NCBI GenBank assembly: GCA_037349105.1
Contig: JAYJMM010000069.1
Span: 62,001-126,000 of the forward strand
Reading direction: 5' to 3'
Source of the DNA: Limnomonas spitsbergensis
Taxonomy: Eukaryota; Chlorophyta; Chlorophyceae; Chlamydomonadales
DNA: 64,000 nucleotides
Numbering within the stretch: the first letter of the stretch is position 1; each line of letters begins with the position of its first letter. A program made the translations under genes and the position numbers. Below the pieces are notes generated by a model. It did not search any database. It was not told the DNA's origin and saw nothing but the letters and a program-made list of their open reading frames with translations. Positions 1-11,300 of the stretch are shown one piece after another.

Positions 1-991
1 TTTTAGCATGGATGCCTTCATATGCAGCATGTTCATACAATCTTCTGAGGGTGACGAGTCTGTCTTTGGCGATTGCCCCGACGCACCGGCCGTTCCCATT
101 GTACACGCATGCCATCTCTGTAGTCGTGATTTGGTTGGTACTCTTAGGGTTCCATGTCTCAAACTCTCTCACTTCGATTTTACACTCTCCCGTCACAGCA
201 TGGATGTCCACTTGCGGGTTAATTGGCTCCATGTCGAAGGTTATCATTTCCCGGATATTGTCTCCCAGGGTGGTATCCCAATCGCTGTGATTTTGGTGAA
301 ACCCATGTCGGGCCATGTTAGACAGGTGCCTATCTAGCATGGTGCCTTCGGAGGTCCTCGCAGGTGGCTGGTCGTGGTTTTCAGAGATCCATTGTCGTAG
401 GAGGGCGGCCGTGTTTTCTTCGGTAAGGAGCATCTCTTCAGGTTCCCAGCTAGGCTCCCATGTGTTTTTAACCAGCCCCTCCACTTGTGTGGTGCTAGTT
501 GCATGTGTACACGCCGGGCATGTCCATTTGTCTTCGCTGGGTCTCCAGTCCACTGGTTGGCCTAGGCATTGGACATGAAAGTACTTGTAGCAAACATCGC
601 ATGTGATGATGTCATCATAGCATCCCGATGCGTCATCGTACTGCAGGCTATGTGGGTTCCAGCAACATTCGCATGCTGCAACACCTGCCCAATCATGGGC
701 ATGCAGGTCTTGACCAAGTCAAAGAGTCTTCCGGCAAGAAGCCTCTATCTTCTCTGGTGTGTACCCTGCCATGCTGTGGTATGGGATGGCCCATTCATCG
801 ATGATGCTTGGGTGCCAGGTGACTTGGTATTGAATTTGCTTGATTCTGTCTTTCCCTCGTTGGTGGCGTCCTTTGCTTGGCTCTGTGACCATCCTCCAGC
901 CTGTGATGGCTGCTACTTGGTTGGTGTGCCCATACATCTCTTGTATGACTGTTGCCGCCCTTTCTCCTTCTGATATTTTGCTCTGAACAAA
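1..991 (-). CDS. PHD-finger ORF, partial, with one internal stop
   Basis: The minus-strand frame is open from about 991 to the left edge except for one TGA at 721-719, so it is missed by simple stop-to-stop scans. Just after the TGA, at about 680-509, it encodes a cysteine/histidine array of PHD type: ACECCWNP, then ITCDVCYKYFHVQC, then WTCPAC. This gives the C4HC3 spacing of a zinc-binding PHD finger, a module that in other proteins reads histone tails. Before the TGA the segment IQYQVTWHPSIIDEWAIPYH resembles the core of a chromodomain, but that is only a suggestion. After the PHD finger about 160 further residues run off the window without a domain I recognise. The ORF lies about 100 nt downstream of the reverse transcriptase ORF on the same strand, so it probably belongs to the same retroelement or to a neighbouring copy. 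The TGA may be true decay or a read-through site. Confidence 0.6.
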
Positions 992-1004
992 TTAGAGAAC
1001 ACTT

Positions 1005-1020
1005 AAACTAGCCTTTATTC
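1005..1020 (-). terminator. Possible polyadenylation signal (AATAAA) 3' of the RT ORF
   Basis: On the minus strand CTGAATAAAGGC lies about 85 nt downstream of the RT stop codon. It could end an RT transcript. However, the PHD ORF begins just after it, which would make two transcription units. The motif is short and could occur by chance. Confidence 0.25.
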
Positions 1021-1097
1021 AGAATTTAGTTGAATGTTTAATCCATAGTATCTTTTCGGCAAATGCAAAAATGCGCTCTGCCTCCTTCCTTTTGTAG

Positions 1098-4000
1098 TCA
1101 TGTCTGGTACATAGGCATGTTCCTGTTATCTGGCACTTTCTGCGTGGGGCCGCAATCTCTTTCCGTAGGCTCGTAGTTGACGAGCATCCTTGTCTTTTCT
1201 TGTCTATATGGAGGGTAGGGTCCTTGCGCCAATGCTGTTTCTTCTTGCTGCCTTGCTGTCCAGTCAGGTTTCAAACGGCGTCGGAAAAAGTCGGAAAAAG
1301 TGGAAAAAGTTGCTGTGCCCTCTTGTTGTTGTGTGGGGTCTGGGGCATCAGCGAGGTCTCCCGGTCTCTCTGTTTCTGTTGCTTTTGGAATGCCGATGTC
1401 CTTGGTATTCAGATACTGGGTGATCAGTGTCTGGTCGGGGTGAAGGGAAGCCTGAAACATGGTTCCCGTTGGCATGGGGTTTCTTGCTATAGCAGTGATG
1501 TACATGTTTCCCTCGTGTATCTCTCTTTGATCCTTTGGGAGGCTCAACACCGTTCTTTTTCGTATCATGTCTCTAAGGTCTCTGTCTGCACCCGGTCCGT
1601 TGTTTGCCATGACTGAGAGTCTGTTTAAGGCTATGATGTACTTGTCTTCGACATTTCTCCCGTATCTGTTTCTCAGGCCTCTCCCATCCATCACGTGCTT
1701 GCCTCCCTGTTCCGTCAGGTCTGCTAGGTGAGTGATCCCCAGGTGAAACAAGGGTTGAAGCATGGTGTACGCATTGAGGGGGTCTGTGGCAGGGAGGGCA
1801 GCAGTGGCAGGGTTAAGCTGTTCTAGCGCTTGGGCGAGTTCCGGGGTATGTGCAGTGAATTGTTGCACATTGCTTTTCATGATGACCAGGTCATTATCTG
1901 TGATATGGGACAGTTGTCTGAGCCGCATGCAATGCTTAGCCTGTTGGGTGTCTTTAAACCCTGTGGGGCACCCGCCCATGTATTTGAGCTGCTTCTCCCT
2001 GAGACTTCGAGTGACTGTGCCCATGCGTCCTTCATCGCGTAGGGATGTGATGAGCAGTTCTGCATTCTTCTTTGCGTATTCTGTCGCCAGGGATGCACAC
2101 CCCAGCCCAAAGGACGCGACATCTTGGTGTACGGTAGCTGAGTTGGCACATCTCCACAGTCCGTACGCCTTCTTGACGGCTGTGGCCATGATGCTGTCTA
2201 GAATCTGAAGGTCAGCTCCCGTGCATGGGGTTATCCCAAAGGTGTTTGAGATTGAGGGCTTGATAATTGTCTCAATGATATGTTTAATTTGTCTTGGAGT
2301 GGCATGTGAGGCTTGCAGCTCCTCAATCTTTTGCCTTGCCTTCTTTATCAAGTTTTGGTGCTGGAACTTCCAGTCTAGTGTCATCGTGAGCTCTGCACCG
2401 AGGTATCTGAAGGGATCTATGGGGGGAAGGTGTTGCACATATTGTCCTTGGACCATTATCTGGTTTTCTAGTTGTCTTCTTATTTGCACCAGAGCATCCT
2501 TGTTCCCATATAGTCCTGTGCGGATGTTTTGATAAAGGACACCTGATACTAGAGTTTTCCCAGTGTTGACCTTCATTTTCGCAAAGTCGGAGTAGAGACT
2601 AAGTTTCTCTGCTTGTACGTGCAGGTCCGACAGTTTACTTGTCAGCATTGACAAGTCGTCTGCATAGGCTGCATTGCTGAGTGAGTGCTCCATGCGAGCG
2701 TTAATGTCATCTATGCATCCAAACATGTAGCCCCTGGCCCCGACTTGGGCCCACCGGAGCAGTGGTTCAATGTAGATGAGGAAAAGGAGAGGTGACAGAG
2801 TGTTCCCTTGTATGCTGCCCCGCCCCATGGGGATCTTTCCAGTGAGCTCTGTGCCCCATCGGACCTGGGTTGTTGCCCCCATGTACAGGTTTTTAACTGC
2901 ATCTACCGCATCTGTAGGGAACCCTAGGTCATACATGATCATGAGGAGAATGTCGTGATCCATCATGTTAAAGGCTGATGAGAAGTCGACTTGTAGGTTA
3001 TAGATATTCTGGCCGGTGTGTCGCGCATCTTCGAGCGCCATGACTAGCATCTGAAGTTGGTCCATGGTGCTGGCTTTTGTCCTGAACCCCTTTTGGGTAG
3101 AGCTCAGAAGCAGGTGTTTTTCAGCGTAGTCGGACATAGCCCTTGTTTGGAGCCTCGTCCAGAGTTTGTATAGGGCATTTAGCATCCCAATAGGCCTCTT
3201 CTTATCTATCAAGGTTCCGTCCGGCGCCTTCTCCAACAATTGTGTAGTGCTTTGTTTCCATTCGTCTGGGGTCACACCGGTTGCCCACATAATGATCATG
3301 AGCATGTGCATGCACTCCTTGAACTCGTAGGTCATCATTTTTAGCAGTTCATTCACGATCCCATCTGGTCCCGGTGATTTCCCATCACTTAGGGTGTGCA
3401 GGCATTCTTCAAATACTGAGGATTGCTGGATTATTTTGTGCAACCATGTTCGGTTTGGGAGACGGGTTGCCAGCGTTTCCAAGGTAAATTTATCAGGGCC
3501 CTTTGTCCATGGATACTGCCGAGTGACCTCATGAGGGTGGTATTTGCCGCTCTTGGGGGCACATGGGGTCAGCAATTTGGTGAAATGTTCCTCGACAATT
3601 GTAATCATTTTCTTGGGGTCGTCAGTGATTTGGTTTGTGGCCGGGTCCAGAAGGGCTTTGTAGTTGGTTCCGGAGGTTGGTTTCTTGAAGATGTTCCTGT
3701 TCGCCATCTTTGGTTTTTTGTTAATGAGGCCTCTGGTAGCTTTGATCGCTTGGTCGAGATTTTGCTTGTCCTGTTCCTTGTCCATGGTCCGGATCTCGGA
3801 CCTAATGCCTCTGATGACTTGTGAGAGGATCTGCCCATTATTCATGCCCACGTTTGTCTCCAAGGTTGTGGCTTTGTTTAGTCTCTTCTCCATACCGCTG
3901 GGGAGATCAGTTTGGTTAGCTATGATTTCTTGCATCCCTGTAGTTGTGTCAGTAGCAGTATTGCGGACTTCATTTCTAATCTCACCCTGATTCAACTGCT

Positions 4001-5144
4001 CTGTTGTAGCATATTCTCTTTTTAAAGGGTGCATTTTAGGGGCATGCGTCAATTTCCCTTTGTATTCACTGCTGGCTTGATGGGCCGCCTTGCATGGCAT
4101 GTTGGGCTTTTTTGCACGGCATGCGTCGTGCATGGTATCTTTATGTGCACGTCTGCTGGGCTGTGCACTGGTATATGGCTGCGTAATTTGCTTGGCGTTC
4201 GGTGGGTAGACGTCGCTGTCGTTCACCGGTACCTGTTTTGAAAACCTGTTTTCTATGTGGGTGGTGCATGATGCTGACCCTGGTGAAGACCGTTTGGCAA
4301 CTTTTGCAGTTTGGGTTCCTCGGGCACGCTGTTGAATCTCGTCTTTCCTATTGGCTGTTGTCTTCCGCTTCTGAGCAGGCTGTCTGGAGTCTCTCGTCCT
4401 TTTACGGCGATTGTTCAGGAGTCGGTGAACCAGCTTCTGAAAGGCTTTTCCATACAGTCCCCATCTCGTTTCTCCGTTTGAAAGGTGCATGGCATATTTC
4501 GCCCGAACGTAGATGAGTATCGCTTTGCGGTGGGATACCATGCATGACTCATAATATTTCCTGGGCTTGCGCTTTCTCTTCTGTTTTTCCTGCTTGTCCG
4601 AATGTGGAGATGGGTAGAAAAGCATGCCACTGTTTAAGATATTGGCGTGAATCTGCGTCCGGTTGGGACCAACATGTTGGCACGAAGTCGACCCCATCGT
4701 CACGGACTCTTGGTCCAGGGTCGTCAGTTTCGCAGTGTCTTCGCATCGCATTGTCACAGTCTTGTTACATCCTTGCATTGTCCTCGCGTGTGTCTCTTGT
4801 TTTTGGCATACTTCGAGATGTCGAATTGCAATCTTCCTGTATTCAAACATCTTGGAGGAAACTTGGGTCCGAGGGATTTCTTTGTAAACCGTGTCACACC
4901 CCTCGGTATATGACATCGGCTGCCACGTCCGAAGAGTAGAGGGCGTCATCAGGGGTCCGATTCCAGGGCAACCTGGCGTAGGTATCGCGACCTTGCTGAT
5001 GCTGATAGCCCAACTTCTACAACGGTACGTGGCGTGCATCAGCGCATTAGTGTGCATGATGCTCAGCTTCACAGGCGTCACCTGAGTCAAATTTTTGGTG
5101 ACGATGCCTACAGCTGTCCGCGCCATATCGAGGAGTGCTTTCAT
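1098..5144 (-). CDS. Non-LTR retrotransposon reverse transcriptase (LINE ORF)
   Basis: This uninterrupted ORF of 1348 residues starts at an ATG (5144-5142). The reverse transcriptase core is complete. It has the LINE-type SPGPDGI motif at residues 590-596, the KRPIGMLNALYK segment at about 649, motif A LQVDFSSAFN at about 717-726 with its catalytic Asp, motif B RGSIQGNTLSPLLF at about 775-788, and motif C YADD at 827-830. The protein would copy the element RNA into DNA at the target site. The first 500 residues are rich in Lys, Arg, Gln and Thr. I do not recognise an apurinic-type endonuclease there, so the element may be 5'-truncated, may use another nuclease, or may have a very diverged one. 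About 400 residues follow the RT core without a recognised domain. The intact frame suggests recent insertion. The 5' end lies against a 43-bp satellite block. Confidence 0.9.
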   Translation of the reverse strand: MKALLDMARTAVGIVTKNLTQVTPVKLSIMHTNALMHATYRCRSWAISISKVAIPTPGCPGIGPLMTPSTLRTWQPMSYTEGCDTVYKEIPRTQVSSKMFEYRKIAIRHLEVCQKQETHARTMQGCNKTVTMRCEDTAKLTTLDQESVTMGSTSCQHVGPNRTQIHANILNSGMLFYPSPHSDKQEKQKRKRKPRKYYESCMVSHRKAILIYVRAKYAMHLSNGETRWGLYGKAFQKLVHRLLNNRRKRTRDSRQPAQKRKTTANRKDEIQQRARGTQTAKVAKRSSPGSASCTTHIENRFSKQVPVNDSDVYPPNAKQITQPYTSAQPSRRAHKDTMHDACRAKKPNMPCKAAHQASSEYKGKLTHAPKMHPLKREYATTEQLNQGEIRNEVRNTATDTTTGMQEIIANQTDLPSGMEKRLNKATTLETNVGMNNGQILSQVIRGIRSEIRTMDKEQDKQNLDQAIKATRGLINKKPKMANRNIFKKPTSGTNYKALLDPATNQITDDPKKMITIVEEHFTKLLTPCAPKSGKYHPHEVTRQYPWTKGPDKFTLETLATRLPNRTWLHKIIQQSSVFEECLHTLSDGKSPGPDGIVNELLKMMTYEFKECMHMLMIIMWATGVTPDEWKQSTTQLLEKAPDGTLIDKKRPIGMLNALYKLWTRLQTRAMSDYAEKHLLLSSTQKGFRTKASTMDQLQMLVMALEDARHTGQNIYNLQVDFSSAFNMMDHDILLMIMYDLGFPTDAVDAVKNLYMGATTQVRWGTELTGKIPMGRGSIQGNTLSPLLFLIYIEPLLRWAQVGARGYMFGCIDDINARMEHSLSNAAYADDLSMLTSKLSDLHVQAEKLSLYSDFAKMKVNTGKTLVSGVLYQNIRTGLYGNKDALVQIRRQLENQIMVQGQYVQHLPPIDPFRYLGAELTMTLDWKFQHQNLIKKARQKIEELQASHATPRQIKHIIETIIKPSISNTFGITPCTGADLQILDSIMATAVKKAYGLWRCANSATVHQDVASFGLGCASLATEYAKKNAELLITSLRDEGRMGTVTRSLREKQLKYMGGCPTGFKDTQQAKHCMRLRQLSHITDNDLVIMKSNVQQFTAHTPELAQALEQLNPATAALPATDPLNAYTMLQPLFHLGITHLADLTEQGGKHVMDGRGLRNRYGRNVEDKYIIALNRLSVMANNGPGADRDLRDMIRKRTVLSLPKDQREIHEGNMYITAIARNPMPTGTMFQASLHPDQTLITQYLNTKDIGIPKATETERPGDLADAPDPTQQQEGTATFSTFSDFFRRRLKPDWTARQQEETALAQGPYPPYRQEKTRMLVNYEPTERDCGPTQKVPDNRNMPMYQT

Positions 5145-5237
5145 AAGCGACGAGTGTTTAATAAACCGGGCACAACCGACTTACTTTTGAATCGCCATGC
5201 AATCGCCATATGGCGCTCAATCACGGAATAGGACATC

Positions 5238-5820
5238 ACTGGCCCCCCTCCCACCCTAATGCACTGCCTGCATGCTGCATCACCGCCCCCTCCCATCCTA
5301 ATGCACTGCCTGCAGAATGCATCACCGCCCCCTCCCACCCTAATGCACTGCATGCAGAATACATCACCGCCCCCCTCCCACGCTAATGCACTGCCTGCAT
5401 GCTGCATCACCGCCTTCCTCCCATCCTAATGTACTGCCTGCAGAATGCATCACCGCCCCCCTCCCACCCTAATGCACTGCATGCAGAGTGCATCACCGCT
5501 CCTCTCCCACCCTAATGCACTGCATGCAGAATGCATCACCGCCCCCTCCCACCCTAATGCACTGCCTGCAGAATGCATCACCGCCCCCCTCCCACCCTAA
5601 TGCACTGCCTGCAGAATGCATCACCGCGCCCTCCCAACCTAATGCACTGCATGCAGAATACATCATCGCCCCCTCCCACCCTAATGCACTGCCTGCAGAA
5701 TGCATGACAGCCCCCCTCCCACCCTAATGCTCTGCATGCAAAATGCATCACTGCCCCCCTCCCACCCTAGTGCACTGCATGCAGAATACATCACTGCCCC
5801 TCCCACCCTAATGCACTGCC
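5238..5820. repeat. 43-bp satellite, small block (about 13 units)
   Basis: Tandem units of 42-44 bp have the consensus CTCCCACCCTAATGCACTGC followed by CTGCAGAATGCATCACCGCC and a C-run of variable length. Units differ mainly in the C-run length and in CAGAATGCA versus CATGCTGCA at one position. It is the same family as the large block at 10.03-15.39 kb. Short open frames in several phases are by-products of the repeat. Confidence 0.95.
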
Positions 5821-5824
5821 TGGC

Positions 5825-6340
5825 CATCTTGGGCCTCATTTCGGAGACCGGATTGTAGCTGAAAGAAACAGAACCTCTGCAGGAACGCAGGACAGGGCCC
5901 CGCGTCCGGTAATGCTTACCCCATTTGCTCCCCGAGCCCCTCCGATGCTGCGCCCCGTCTTGTTACTCCTGTGCCTTGGCGCACCTCTCTGCAATTATAT
6001 TTGCTGCCCCCTCCCCTCCGAGGAGCCCCCCGGCCCCTGGAGGTCATTGCCTGCTGCCCATAATGTCTCCTACCCCACTTGATACCGGTATATTTAATCA
6101 TCTTCTGACAGATAGTTTGTTCTTTTTTGCCTGCAGCGGCGGCGGCATGGGCGGCGGCGGCAGGGGGAGCAGGGGGAGGTGGGTTGTTTAGTGGGAGGGA
6201 CAGGTGTGGAGCGAGGAAGGTTACGATTATGACTCATCATGGATTCCACCGAAGCCCGCGTATGAGGCTAGTGTAGGGGGCCCAAGGGCCCTTGAACAGG
6301 GATTCTGCTGTGGCCTATGAGCCCCCCTCTGCCAGCTTTA
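5825..6340. repeat. Dispersed repeat, copy 1 (pairs with 9290-9790)
   Basis: This stretch aligns by eye with 9290-9790. Both begin with a GGCCTC...GGAG segment followed by TTGTAGCTGAAAG, and both contain TGCCTGCTRCCCA. Both then have a TTTATCATTT-like stretch leading to a CGGCGGYGGCGG run, an AAACCCGCGT-type stretch and an ACAGGGATT stretch near the end. It directly abuts the end of the small satellite block, while copy 2 precedes the large block. No coding is evident. The association suggests a mobile element that travels with, or seeds, the satellite. Confidence 0.6.
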
Positions 6341-8303
6341 CCATCTCATGCGCGGCCCTGGGAAGCTATATTTTTATTTTTGTGCTGAAGCACAATGTGG
6401 TTCCCTCAATCGACGCCTCATGGCGTATTATTTCCCGCGCCTCCCCGTTGCATGCAGTGTTCCCATGTTTGTTGTCCATATGTTGTCTTCATGCACGTAT
6501 GGAGCCACAGCCTCATCTCACATATGGACAGGGCGGGGCTGGGTGCAGGGAAGGGCATGGCGTGAGCGCGGCTGCCTCCTCGCCTCTCCTTGCATCCTGC
6601 TCCTCCCTGCTCCCTGCCACTCCCTGCATCCTACATATTTGCTGCAGCAAACTGTGTGTGCCGCCCCTGGTTTGTACCGCCCTTGTGGCCCTCCGTCCCG
6701 CCCAGCCAGGTGTGCATGGGATCCCTCCTGCATGCATGGGCTCCCTGCATGGACGCCGCATGCATGGGCTCCATCGGCATGCATGCGTGGAGCCTCTTGC
6801 CAGGAAGCTGCATTCCATGCGGCGGTCTGCACGCCCCCCCTTCACGGCAGGTGTTGTCACACGCCACCCCAGCGGGGCACGTGCTGTCACACGCCTGCCC
6901 GACCCCGGGGTGGGTGGGAATGCCCAATCAGTCCACGCTTTGTCTCCCAAGAGCCCCGGCATGAGCGAATGAACTCCATGTATATGCTGCCATGTGCCAT
7001 CCAGTCTGGCTAGCCGCGCGCGCACGGGGCTTCCCGAAGGGTAGCTGAGCTGTAGCTCAACTGTAGCCCATCTGTCTGGGCACCATGGTCAGATTGGCTG
7101 GCAGGCTGTCACAGTACTTGCCTCTGTAATCTGACATGCCACACTTCCATGCTTCATTCAGAGTCCCACAACGTTGCCCCCACGTTGAGGGCTCTTCCAC
7201 ATCATCCTCTGCTTCGTCATAGCGAGCTGCTTCTGCTACCTCTGCTTCTTCTTCTGCTGCTTTTTCCTTTCTGTTGTTACAGCTGCTGTGCCATGTTGCT
7301 GCGTCGATCGCGAGGGTCCTGCTGTGCCGCTTCCCTTCGATCAGCCAATCCTAGGTGCGGCGTGCTGGAGAGAGTTTGTCAGTATTGTCTGTGTAAAGAA
7401 TATGAGATTCGTAAAGATCCTTTCGGTCTGACAGACATTCTATATCGCGAGCACTGGTCACCCAATGCCCTGTGCGAGTGGCTGTAAGAGACTGACAGTG
7501 ACTAGAGTATTATATATTAGGAATGCTAGTCAATACAAACGCAGTAGCGTTTAGAATCAAGGAGTATAATTAAATGAGTATGTGAATATTCGTCGTCCCC
7601 CTCTTTTCCCCATCGGCATCCCCCCTTGTGTGGATGGACAATTACTGGTGACCTGACTCTGAAATCAGGTACTCCAAGCTTGGACGGCGGTGTACGGCAT
7701 TTAAAATCCCGTATTCCTCAAGCCACGCTCAGGCGTTTTCTTTCTTTCTTTCTTTCTTGGACAATACCTATGTTCACATTACACATTCTTTCTTGACCCC
7801 TTCCATTCCCTTCAGCTCCTCCCTCATCTCTACCCATTACTTCTTTTGATTGACCTCAGCAATATTTTTCTTTCCCTCGGCGATTCTCTGTGGCTCTGGT
7901 ATCTAAAGATTCCTTGACCGGACGAGCTTCTTGGAAAGCCTTGTGTTTGCCAGTTTAGGTGAGATTTGAGAGGGACAGAAGCAGCGAGGTGATTAGCTTC
8001 GCTTTAGCTTCTGGAATGAAGACCTTGCAAGGAGAGGCCACGAATTGGGTGACGCTGCGGAGTCGGCGCGAATAGCAAGCGCTACCCCTTTTATGTGCTT
8101 GCTTGCTGGTTTACTTCTTGTTCTTGTCCATGCCTACGTCGACCATTTTCGAGGTACCGGTACTGTGTCACACCCTCGCTTGCCTGGCCTCATTTCCTGC
8201 ATGAGGCTCTTGTCACAAGAGGTGTCTTAAGAGTCGAGTTGATGGATTGCTAGATTTTTGCCTGCAGCTGGTGGCTCCCTTTTTATTAATATTCCCCCTC
8301 TTG
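6341..8303. other. Stretch without a supported gene
   Basis: I see no supported coding region. The 6500-7030 part is rich in GCATGCATG and TGCATGGG motifs, and open frames on both strands there have no protein-like signal. Around 7210-7270 there is a CTGCTTCTGCTACC-type trinucleotide run. At 7490-7600 the DNA is AT-rich. The 5' part of the downstream hypothetical gene may lie in 7900-8300, but no start exon can be chosen with confidence. Confidence 0.4.
7689..7760 (-). repeat. 65-bp dispersed repeat, copy 1
   Basis: Read on the minus strand it begins with a GAAAGAAAGAAA run, then AACGCCTGAGCGTGGCTTGA, then GGAATACGGGATTT and AAATGCCGTA. Nearly identical copies lie at 24481-24545 and 26466-26530 on the plus strand. 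The near identity over about 60 bp against diverged flanks shows it is a discrete element. Confidence 0.8.
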
Positions 8304-11300
8304 ATGCATGCTAACAGGATGCCAATCGGAGGTGTTGGAATTGCGAAGGCCAGGACACTCGTCCCGGCGCATGAGCGGATTGATTTTGATCTGGATGTGG
8401 CTGGCCTGGACCCAAATGTGTTAACGTATGCTGGAAAGGAGGACGATAACTCTGCGGAAGATCTGTTTCAGTACTTGAACAAGGCAATCGAGAGGAAGAA
8501 AGGTGATTTGTGAACTTGGGGATGACAGCCTTCGGATGTCATTTTCCGGCACTGAGGACATTTTGCACACAGGGCGGTCAAACAACCAGTGGCCCGCTTT
8601 CCCATGTGAACTCGCATGCTGCATGTTGCCTTGCCAGCATGGAATGCCAGGCATTGTGAATCCAACAAGCCATATGCCATGCGTCCATAGCTGCATTTTC
8701 ACTTCTCCCATGCTTCGCCCCCCATCGCTCCTCCCCTGCTGTGGAGCACCTTCCTTGCAAATCTCTGGAGACACCCCCTTCCCCCCAGCGCATTGCCTGC
8801 CGCCCAGGATGTGTCTGCCGATTGGCATGCATGGTGCCATGCATCGCCATACACTATTATGGCCTTGTGTGCCTCCGAAACGCAATGCAAATCTGTGAGC
8901 TGCCTAGGTCTCACAATGGAGGCCCATGCAACATGCCTGGCCACATCAGGGCCCTCCGGCCGGTGGCCCAAGTGTAGCTGAACCTTAATACAAAATGTTT
9001 AAGACACCCCGCTTCTTTCCGGCCGGAGGTTCAGCTATATGTCAGCTGCAATCCGGTCCCCCTGCGCCCTCCTGCGGACCTGACCGCGCCGGAGGACAAA
9101 GAGCAGGGATCGCGCAGTTGCGAAGACGGCTGCAGTGGGGCGCCCACTGTCCACCTACATCTGCCTTGTCAGAGCCCGTAAACAAGCCTGACTCAAGCCC
9201 TACCGCCCCCCACACATCTCTTTACCTCAACACCTCCCCCATTTTCCCGCATTTGACCTCGGGGGGACCATTTGGGGAGGCCTTACGAGCATGCCTGGCC
9301 TTCTGGGGCCTCAGTCCGGAGGCCGGCTTGTAGCTGAAAGTAACTGCACCTCACGTGCATAAGAATGCAGATGGCCATGTCGGCATGTCAATAGTGTGCC
9401 TTGCGCTATGATGCCCGTCTGCATTTGGCGCAATGCCTGCTACCCAAAATCTGACTCACTCTTGCTAGATTTTATCATTTCCTCAGCATTCCTTTTGTGC
9501 ATGCTGCCTATAGCGGCGGTGGCGGCGTCTTTGGCGGCAGCGGCAGGTGCGTGATTTGGGTTTGGTGGTGGGGAATGGTGTGGAGGAAGGGTTACATTTT
9601 GAGCAAGATTGACCAACCAGGACCGGGATCTGGCGGTCTTCCCTTGCCTGTTTGATTCTAAGTTTGTGCGCACTGGATTGCAACGAAACCCGCGTGTGCC
9701 CCGTTCACGCCTGTTTTTGTGCATATGAGGCTAGGGCAGGGTGTCTCAAGGGTGGGGGGGTCAATTCCTTACACAGGGATTACGATGCTAGTGAGGTTGC
9801 TTTACAGCTACACTCCGGCCTTCAAACAGAGGCCCAGGTGTCTCAAGCCTGAGGCGGCTGTGCACTCATCCCTTTGGGCCTGCATGCCATGCAGTAGGGC
9901 AAGCCTATTTCTCTAGAGCTTGTGTGCCACGTGTTGGGCCTTCCACCGCCATACCGGCAAACAGCTAGGCAAGAGACGGATATGCCGGTATGCTGGTTGA
10001 GAAGCCCTAGCCCCCCCCCCCCAAGGCAGTTAATGCACTGCCTGCAGCATGCATCACCGCCCCCTGTCAAACCCTAACGCATTGCATGCAGAATGCATCA
10101 CCACCCCCCTCCCACGCTAACGCACTGCATGCAGAATGCATCACCGCCCCCCTCCCACCCTAATGCACTGCCTGCATGCTGCATCACCGCCCCCCTCCCA
10201 CCCTAATGCACTGCCTGCATGCTGCATCACCGCCCCCCTTCCACCCTAATGCACTGCCTGCAGAATACATCACCGCCCCCCTTCCACCCTAATGCACTGC
10301 CTGCATGCTGCATCACCGCCCCCCTCCCACCCTAATGCACTGCCTGCACACTGCGCCACCGCTCCCCTCCCGCCCTAATGCACTGCCTGCAGAATGCATC
10401 ACCGCCCCCCTCCCACCCTAATGCACTGCCTGCATGCTGCATCACCGCCCCCCTCCCACCCTAATGCAATGCCTGCATGCTGCATCACCGCCCCCCTTCC
10501 ACCCTAATGCACTGCCTGCAGAATACATCACCGCCCCCCTTCCACCCTAATGCACTGCCTGCATGCTGCATCACCGCCCCCCTCCCACCCTAATGCACTG
10601 CCTGCACACTGCGCCACCGCTCCCCTCCCGCCCTAATGCACTGCCTGCAGAATGCATCACCGCCCCCCTCCCACCCTAATGCACTGCCTGCAGAATGTAT
10701 CACCGCCCCCCTCCCACCCTAATGCACTGCCTGCATGCTGCACCACGGCCCCCCTCCCACCCTAGTGCACTGCATGCATAATGCATCACCGCCCCCTCCC
10801 TTCCTAATGCACTGCCTGCAGAATGTATAACCGCCCCCCTGCCATCCTAATGCACTGCCTGCAGAATGCATCACCGCCCCCCTCCCACCCTTATGCACTG
10901 CATGCAGAATATATTACCGCCCCCCTCCCACCCTAATGCACTGCCTGCAGAATACATCACCGCCCACTCCCACCCTAATGCACTGCCTGCAAAATGCATC
11001 ACCGCCCCCCTCTCACCCTAATGCACTGCCTGCAGAATGCATCACCGCGCCCTCCCGCCCTAATGCACTGCCTGCAGAATGCATCACCGCCCCCCTCCCA
11101 CCCTAATGCACTGCCTACAGAATACATCACCGCCCCCTCCCAACCTAAGGCACTGCCTGCAGAATACATCACCGCCCACTCCCACCCTAATGCACTGCCT
11201 GCAAAATGCATCACCGCCCCCCTCTCACCCTAATGCACTGCCTGCATAATGCAGCACCGCACCCTCCCGCCCTAATGCACTGCCTGCAGAATGCATCACC

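Noticed and set aside
1190..5085. Plus-strand ORFs across the LINE
   Set aside because: They are antisense shadows of the reverse transcriptase ORF.
6292..7025. Overlapping ORFs of 170-226 codons on both strands
   Set aside because: GC-rich DNA with GCATG and TGCATGG words gives open frames on both strands, and none has a domain or consistent codon use.
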